Origin: an uncultured Chloroflexota bacterium
Lineage (GTDB): Bacteria; Chloroflexota; Anaerolineae; Caldilineales; Caldilineaceae
DNA length: 5,536 bases
Direction of reading: 5' to 3'
Assembly: GCA_903858085.1 (NCBI GenBank)
Contig: CAIOHJ010000309.1
Location: forward strand, 1-5,536
Part shown: positions 1 to 5,536 of the stretch, in pieces
Layout: every line of letters begins with the position of its first letter
How positions within the stretch are numbered: the first letter of the stretch is position 1
Program-made: the position numbers and the translations under genes
The notes under the pieces: generated by a model
Told to the model about the DNA's origin: nothing
What the model saw: only the letters and a program-made list of their open reading frames with translations
The model's database searches: none

Positions 1-5
1 CCCCG

Positions 6-1793
6 CTACATCGCTTCCAATTCATCGATCAGGGCGCTGATCACATCGAACCCACCTTGCCAGAAGGCTTCGTCGGCGATGTCCACACCGGCCTCCCGCA
101 AGATCTGCTCGGGGTGTGCCGAACCGCCGTAGGCCAGCAGTTTGAGGTAGCCAGGCTTGAAGGCCTCTCCCTCCTGCTGGTAGCGACGATAGAGCGCCAG
201 CACGAGCAGCTGGCCGAAACTGTAGGCGTAGCAGTAAAAAGGGGTCTGATAGAGATGGGGGATGCTGACCCACTCGTGCTGGAATTCTTCGCCGATCTCG
301 ACGCTGTCGCCAAACTGCTCGCGCAGATTGGCCATGTAGAGCTCGTTCAGCTGGTCACTCGACGCATTCTCCAGGATGGCCTGGTGAGCTGCCTGCTCGA
401 AGAGGACAAAGAAGGCCTGCCGGCCGACGGTCGCGTAGATGTCGTCGACGGCGGCGGCCAGCAGATCCCGGCGGACCAGCGGGTCACGTTCTTCGGCCAA
501 CAGCCGCTCGGTCAACAGCATTTCAGAGAAGACCGAAGCCGTCTCGGCCAGCGGCAGCGTTGAATGCTGGGTCAGGATCGAATGGTGTTCGGCCAGCATG
601 CTGTGCAGCGCGTGGCCCAGCTCGTGGGCCAACGTCGCAATATCGCGCACCTTGCCCGTGTAGTTCATCAACACATAAGGCGTCAAATCGGGGCGCACAG
701 TGGCGCAGAAGGCGCCGCCTCGCTTGCCTTTGCGCACCTCGCTGTCGATATGGCGGTCGTCGAAGACCCGTTGGACCTGCCGGGCCACCGCCGGGTCAAA
801 ACGACGGAAGGTCTCCAACACCAGCGTAGCTGCGTTCGTAAAATCAAGCGTGCGGTCGGAGGGTGCCAGCGGCGCGTAGATGTCGGAGCGCCGCAGTTTT
901 TCCAGCCCGAGCCACTGGGCTTTGAGCCGGAAATAGCGCTGAAAGACCTTCGCATTGCGCCGTGCTACGTCGAGCAGCGCAGCCACCGCAGCGTCCGGCA
1001 CATCGTTGGTGACGTTGCGCACCGCCAGCGGCGTCGCATAGCCGCGCAGCTGCACCTGCTCGTTGTGCCAGTCCCGCACACGGTTGTTGTAGATCTGGGC
1101 CAGAATTTTGGATTCGGCGCCGTAGACCCGATAGAGCTCCCCATAGGCGGCCGCACGCAGCGCTGGATTCGGCGACCGCACATACCCCATCAGCGCATCC
1201 CGGGTCAACGTCTGCTCGACCCCGTCGACGGTGAGCTTGAACTCGAGCCGGCTGGTCAGCATCGTGTAGATCGTCATCAACCCGTCGATCCCGTCTGCAT
1301 CCTTGAGGTTGATGATCTGCTCGGATTTTTCGTCGAGCATGAAGGGGCGGGTGCGGCGCAGATCCTCCAGAAAAAAGGCATAGTCAGGGTCCGCGGCCGG
1401 GTCTGGCAGCAGGCTGGCTGCGGTCCCATCGTCGAGCCCCTTCCACCACAGCTCAAAAAAGAGCAGGCGGTTCTGGACAGCGGTCAGCGCCTGCTGCATC
1501 CGGTTTTGAAAGGTCACCGCTGCAGTCGACTGGGTGTCGGCGGAAAACCAAAGCCCGCCATATGACCCCAGCGTCGCTGTCCGGCGGGCGATCGACTCGT
1601 AGCGCTGCACGGCGGCGCGCAGATCCGCCGCAGTGACCGTCTGGCTCTCCAGCCGCCCGCGCAGCCCGGCAAAAGCGCCAACCTCTTCCTCCAGGTCGGC
1701 CAGCTGGCGGGTGATTTCGGCCTCGTCTGGTTCGGCCAGCAGCCGGGAGAGATCCCAGCCGGAAAGTGGGTAGGAGGGCACAGGGATGTCCAT
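6..1793 (-). CDS. pepF: M3-family zinc oligoendopeptidase (PepF type)
   Basis: Encodes a complete 595-residue cytoplasmic metallopeptidase that, by family, cleaves short peptides and so helps recycle peptides to amino acids. The zinc site is clear: HELGH at residues 390-394 (two His ligands plus the catalytic Glu391), and a third ligand, Glu417, in the segment PLAETASVFSE, matching the spacing in thimet oligopeptidase. Further on, HLYQTPFYCYAYSFG (513-527) carries the His and Tyr residues that contact substrate in M3 enzymes. The N-terminal half is helical and Arg/Glu-rich, as expected for the lid domain. No signal peptide or membrane segment is visible. The length fits the roughly 600-residue PepF/M3 clade rather than the longer thimet/Dcp types. 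The ATG at 1793 is chosen because GAAGGA lies 7 bases upstream; the frame stays open for 195 more codons inside acnA, but those are not peptidase-like. The gene follows acnA after 11 bases. It ends with TAG at 8-6, so any terminator is outside the window. Exact peptide preference cannot be read from the sequence. Confidence 0.96.
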   Translation of the reverse strand: MDIPVPSYPLSGWDLSRLLAEPDEAEITRQLADLEEEVGAFAGLRGRLESQTVTAADLRAAVQRYESIARRTATLGSYGGLWFSADTQSTAAVTFQNRMQQALTAVQNRLLFFELWWKGLDDGTAASLLPDPAADPDYAFFLEDLRRTRPFMLDEKSEQIINLKDADGIDGLMTIYTMLTSRLEFKLTVDGVEQTLTRDALMGYVRSPNPALRAAAYGELYRVYGAESKILAQIYNNRVRDWHNEQVQLRGYATPLAVRNVTNDVPDAAVAALLDVARRNAKVFQRYFRLKAQWLGLEKLRRSDIYAPLAPSDRTLDFTNAATLVLETFRRFDPAVARQVQRVFDDRHIDSEVRKGKRGGAFCATVRPDLTPYVLMNYTGKVRDIATLAHELGHALHSMLAEHHSILTQHSTLPLAETASVFSEMLLTERLLAEERDPLVRRDLLAAAVDDIYATVGRQAFFVLFEQAAHQAILENASSDQLNELYMANLREQFGDSVEIGEEFQHEWVSIPHLYQTPFYCYAYSFGQLLVLALYRRYQQEGEAFKPGYLKLLAYGGSAHPEQILREAGVDIADEAFWQGGFDVISALIDELEAM

Positions 1794-1800
1794 GGGTTGT

Positions 1801-1804
1801 TCCT

Positions 1805-1806
<2 letters not shown>
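1801..1806 (-). promoter_or_regulatory. Ribosome binding site of pepF, overlapping the acnA stop
   Basis: On the minus strand GAAGGA (1806 to 1801) sits 7 bases before the ATG at 1793. Its first two bases are the last two of the acnA TGA stop (1807-1805). This decides the pepF start and means ribosomes finishing acnA terminate directly on the pepF initiation region, favouring translational coupling. Confidence 0.85.
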
Positions 1807-4498
<2,692 letters not shown>

Positions 4499-4504
4499 CA
4501 GCAG

Positions 4505-4511
4505 CCCCTTT
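4505..4511 (-). promoter_or_regulatory. Ribosome binding site supporting the GTG start of acnA
   Basis: AAAGGGG on the minus strand (4511 to 4505), 6 bases before GTG 4498. It is a partial match to the Shine-Dalgarno consensus, but no comparable purine-rich site precedes the alternative GTG at 4555, so it decides the start. Confidence 0.6.
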
Positions 4512-4577
4512 CTTTTACCGCTCCAATGTCGGCCGCGGCGTCCCGCCAGCGACACCGATTTACAACCGACCCAGAGG

Positions 4578-4606
4578 ATTGTAAATTTTTTCTAATTGTA
4601 TCACAA
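4578..4606 (-). promoter_or_regulatory. Predicted sigma70-type promoter of acnA-pepF
   Basis: Read on the minus strand: -35 TTGTGA (4606-4601, 4 of 6 consensus bases), a 17-base spacer, and -10 TACAAT (4583-4578, 5 of 6). The spacer is AT-rich with a run of A, standing out sharply from the GC-rich surroundings. Transcription would start near 4571, giving a leader of about 73 bases to the GTG at 4498. The site lies in the gap between the DUF1385 gene and acnA and points toward acnA. It is predicted by pattern only. Confidence 0.65.
4595..4603 (-). promoter_or_regulatory. Alternative extended -10 element upstream of acnA
   Basis: TGATACAAT on the minus strand (4603-4595) fits the extended -10 pattern TGnTAtAAT with 5 of 6 matches in the hexamer. 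It overlaps the -35 of the downstream promoter reading, and no good -35 is visible further upstream. It would start transcription near 4588. The same hexamer, TACAAT, recurs at 4583-4578, so the region may hold two alternative promoters that cannot be occupied at once. Confidence 0.35.
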
Positions 4607-4637
4607 GCGTGGCAGGGAATGCCTAACTGGGGGGACG

Positions 4638-4658
4638 TGTGCAGGCAGCCCCTGCACA
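4638..4658. repeat. 8-bp perfect dyad, stem-loop or operator candidate
   Basis: Arms TGTGCAGG (4638-4645) and CCTGCACA (4651-4658) are perfect inverted repeats around a 5-base centre. The dyad begins 22 bases after the DUF1385 stop codon, so as RNA it could be a stem-loop at the end of that message. No U-run follows on the minus strand (the next bases are C-rich), so it is not a convincing intrinsic terminator. It also lies about 32 bases upstream of the acnA -35 element, a place where an activator or repressor dimer could bind. The sequence alone does not choose between these roles. Confidence 0.5.
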
Positions 4659-4680
4659 GCCAGGAACCTTGCCCCGCCGC

Positions 4681-5536
4681 TCAGCGCTGTGGCGTGCCAG
4701 GGGGACGCCCGTCTGCTGCCAGCACAGGCTGCAACGCAGCGATGGCACACTCCACCATGCGGTCGTCGGGCTCGCGCGTGGTCAGCTTTTGCAGCCACAA
4801 GCCGGGCGTGATGAGCATGCGCATGAGCGGGTTGCGGTCATGCGCCGCACTGAAACGGATGATTTCATAGGCGATGGCTGCCACCACCGGCACCAGCGCC
4901 AGCCGGGTCACAAAACGCAACAGCAACGCCAGCCAGCCCGGCTCGACCCCCGAAAAGGTCAGCGGGGCAAACAACAAAATGCTGATCACAAGGACATAGA
5001 GCAGAAAGCTCGTGCCGCACCGGGTGTGCTGCACGCTGAACTTCTGCACTTCGGCGACGGTCAGCGGCGCGTTGGCTTCGTAGGCGTTGATGGTCTTGTG
5101 TTCGGCGCCGTGGTAGCCAAACACCCGCCGGATGTCGTTGAACTGGCCGATGGCCCAAAGATAAAGAACAAAGACAAGCAGACGGATCGCCCCCTCAAAG
5201 AAGGCGTCCACCAACGGGTCGTCGTTGACATAGGTGGCCAGCAGACGGGCGGCAAAGGTTGGCAGCAGAAAAAAGAGCCCGATCGCAAAAGAAAGACTGA
5301 CCGCTATCGTGCTCCAGGCCACAGGACCGGTGAATTCGATCGGCTTTCCCTCCTCCTCGCGCGCAGCCACCTCCCCACTCCAGAAGAGAGCCCGAATGCC
5401 CAACCCGAGCGCATCCCACAACATCCCCAGCCCACGCACGAACGGCCACTGTCCCCATGTGCTGGTGTAGATCTTGGCGGTCAGCGTTTCTTCGTGCAGT
5501 TCGATCTGCCCCTGCGGGTTGCGCACGGCCACTGCC
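4681..5536 (-). CDS. DUF1385 (YqhQ/COG3872-like) membrane protein, 5' end missing
   Basis: The last 285 codons of a conserved protein of unknown biochemical function, cut by the right edge. Numbered from the GTG at 5532, the family blocks are YHGAEHKTINAYE (140-152), HTRCGTSFLL (169-178) and TTREPDDRMVECAIAAL (251-267). The clustered His, Glu and Cys residues in the first two blocks suggest metal binding, which is how the family has been described, but no reaction is established. Hydrophobic stretches at about 74-100, 113-130, 175-193 and 201-225 predict an integral membrane protein with roughly four transmembrane segments, the YHGAEHKT and RCGTSF motifs lying between the second and third. 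The GTG at 5532 is probably not the real start: the frame continues to the window edge, and family members normally carry a Gly-rich GGQAVxEGVMMRG-like block before the AVAVRNPxG segment seen here. The C-terminus is a short Gly/Pro-rich tail. It is upstream of acnA on the same strand but separated by 182 bases holding a promoter. Confidence 0.9.
   Translation of the reverse strand, partial: AVAVRNPQGQIELHEETLTAKIYTSTWGQWPFVRGLGMLWDALGLGIRALFWSGEVAAREEEGKPIEFTGPVAWSTIAVSLSFAIGLFFLLPTFAARLLATYVNDDPLVDAFFEGAIRLLVFVLYLWAIGQFNDIRRVFGYHGAEHKTINAYEANAPLTVAEVQKFSVQHTRCGTSFLLYVLVISILLFAPLTFSGVEPGWLALLLRFVTRLALVPVVAAIAYEIIRFSAAHDRNPLMRMLITPGLWLQKLTTREPDDRMVECAIAALQPVLAADGRPPGTPQR

Noticed and set aside
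564..1565. Plus-strand open frame of 333 codons antisense to pepF.
   Set aside because: Same explanation: antisense to a gene with intact zinc-site motifs and full family length.
4579..4600. A promoter reading on the plus strand in the same AT-rich stretch (TTGTAA-like and TTGTAT-like hexamers).
   Set aside because: The hexamers are complements of the minus-strand elements, their spacing is poor, and no plausible plus-strand gene follows.
5530..5532. GTG at 5532 as the true start of the DUF1385 gene.
   Set aside because: The frame continues to the window edge, and the family's usual N-terminal Gly-rich block would lie just beyond; the gene is better called partial.

Overview
This window reads as ordinary chromosomal, GC-rich bacterial DNA. 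It holds three genes, all on the minus strand and so transcribed from right to left. In transcription order they are: a DUF1385 (YqhQ/COG3872-type) membrane protein whose 5' end lies beyond the right edge; a complete aconitate hydratase of the monomeric AcnA/IRP1 type; and a complete M3-family zinc oligoendopeptidase (PepF type), which ends 6 bases from the left edge. The organism cannot be fixed from the sequence. GC-rich DNA with GTG starts, a DUF1385 protein and a roughly 600-residue PepF/M3 peptidase would fit a Chloroflexota (Anaerolineae/Caldilineae-like) bacterium. This is a low-confidence inference from family distribution, not from a search.

Layout: 4681-5536 encodes the partial DUF1385 protein. 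The 182-base gap at 4499-4680 is the only substantial non-coding DNA. It contains an 8-bp perfect dyad (4638-4658), a conspicuous AT-rich stretch with two overlapping sigma70-like promoter readings on the minus strand (4578-4606), and a GC-rich leader that could form a hairpin just upstream of the acnA ribosome binding site. acnA occupies 1805-4498 from a GTG start. Its TGA stop overlaps the Shine-Dalgarno sequence of pepF, which begins 11 bases later (6-1793), so these two genes almost certainly form one transcription unit with coupled or closely linked translation.

Functionally, acnA supplies the citrate/isocitrate step of the TCA cycle, and pepF degrades short cytoplasmic peptides to amino acids whose carbon can enter that cycle. 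A shared role in central carbon and amino-acid turnover is plausible but inferred only from co-transcription. The DUF1385 gene appears to be a separate transcription unit, because a promoter and a dyad lie between it and acnA.

I found no mobile element, CRISPR array, tRNA, rRNA or defence/toxin module, and no evidence for a previously undescribed system. The points worth a second look are regulatory details around the acnA promoter and the poorly characterised DUF1385 family.
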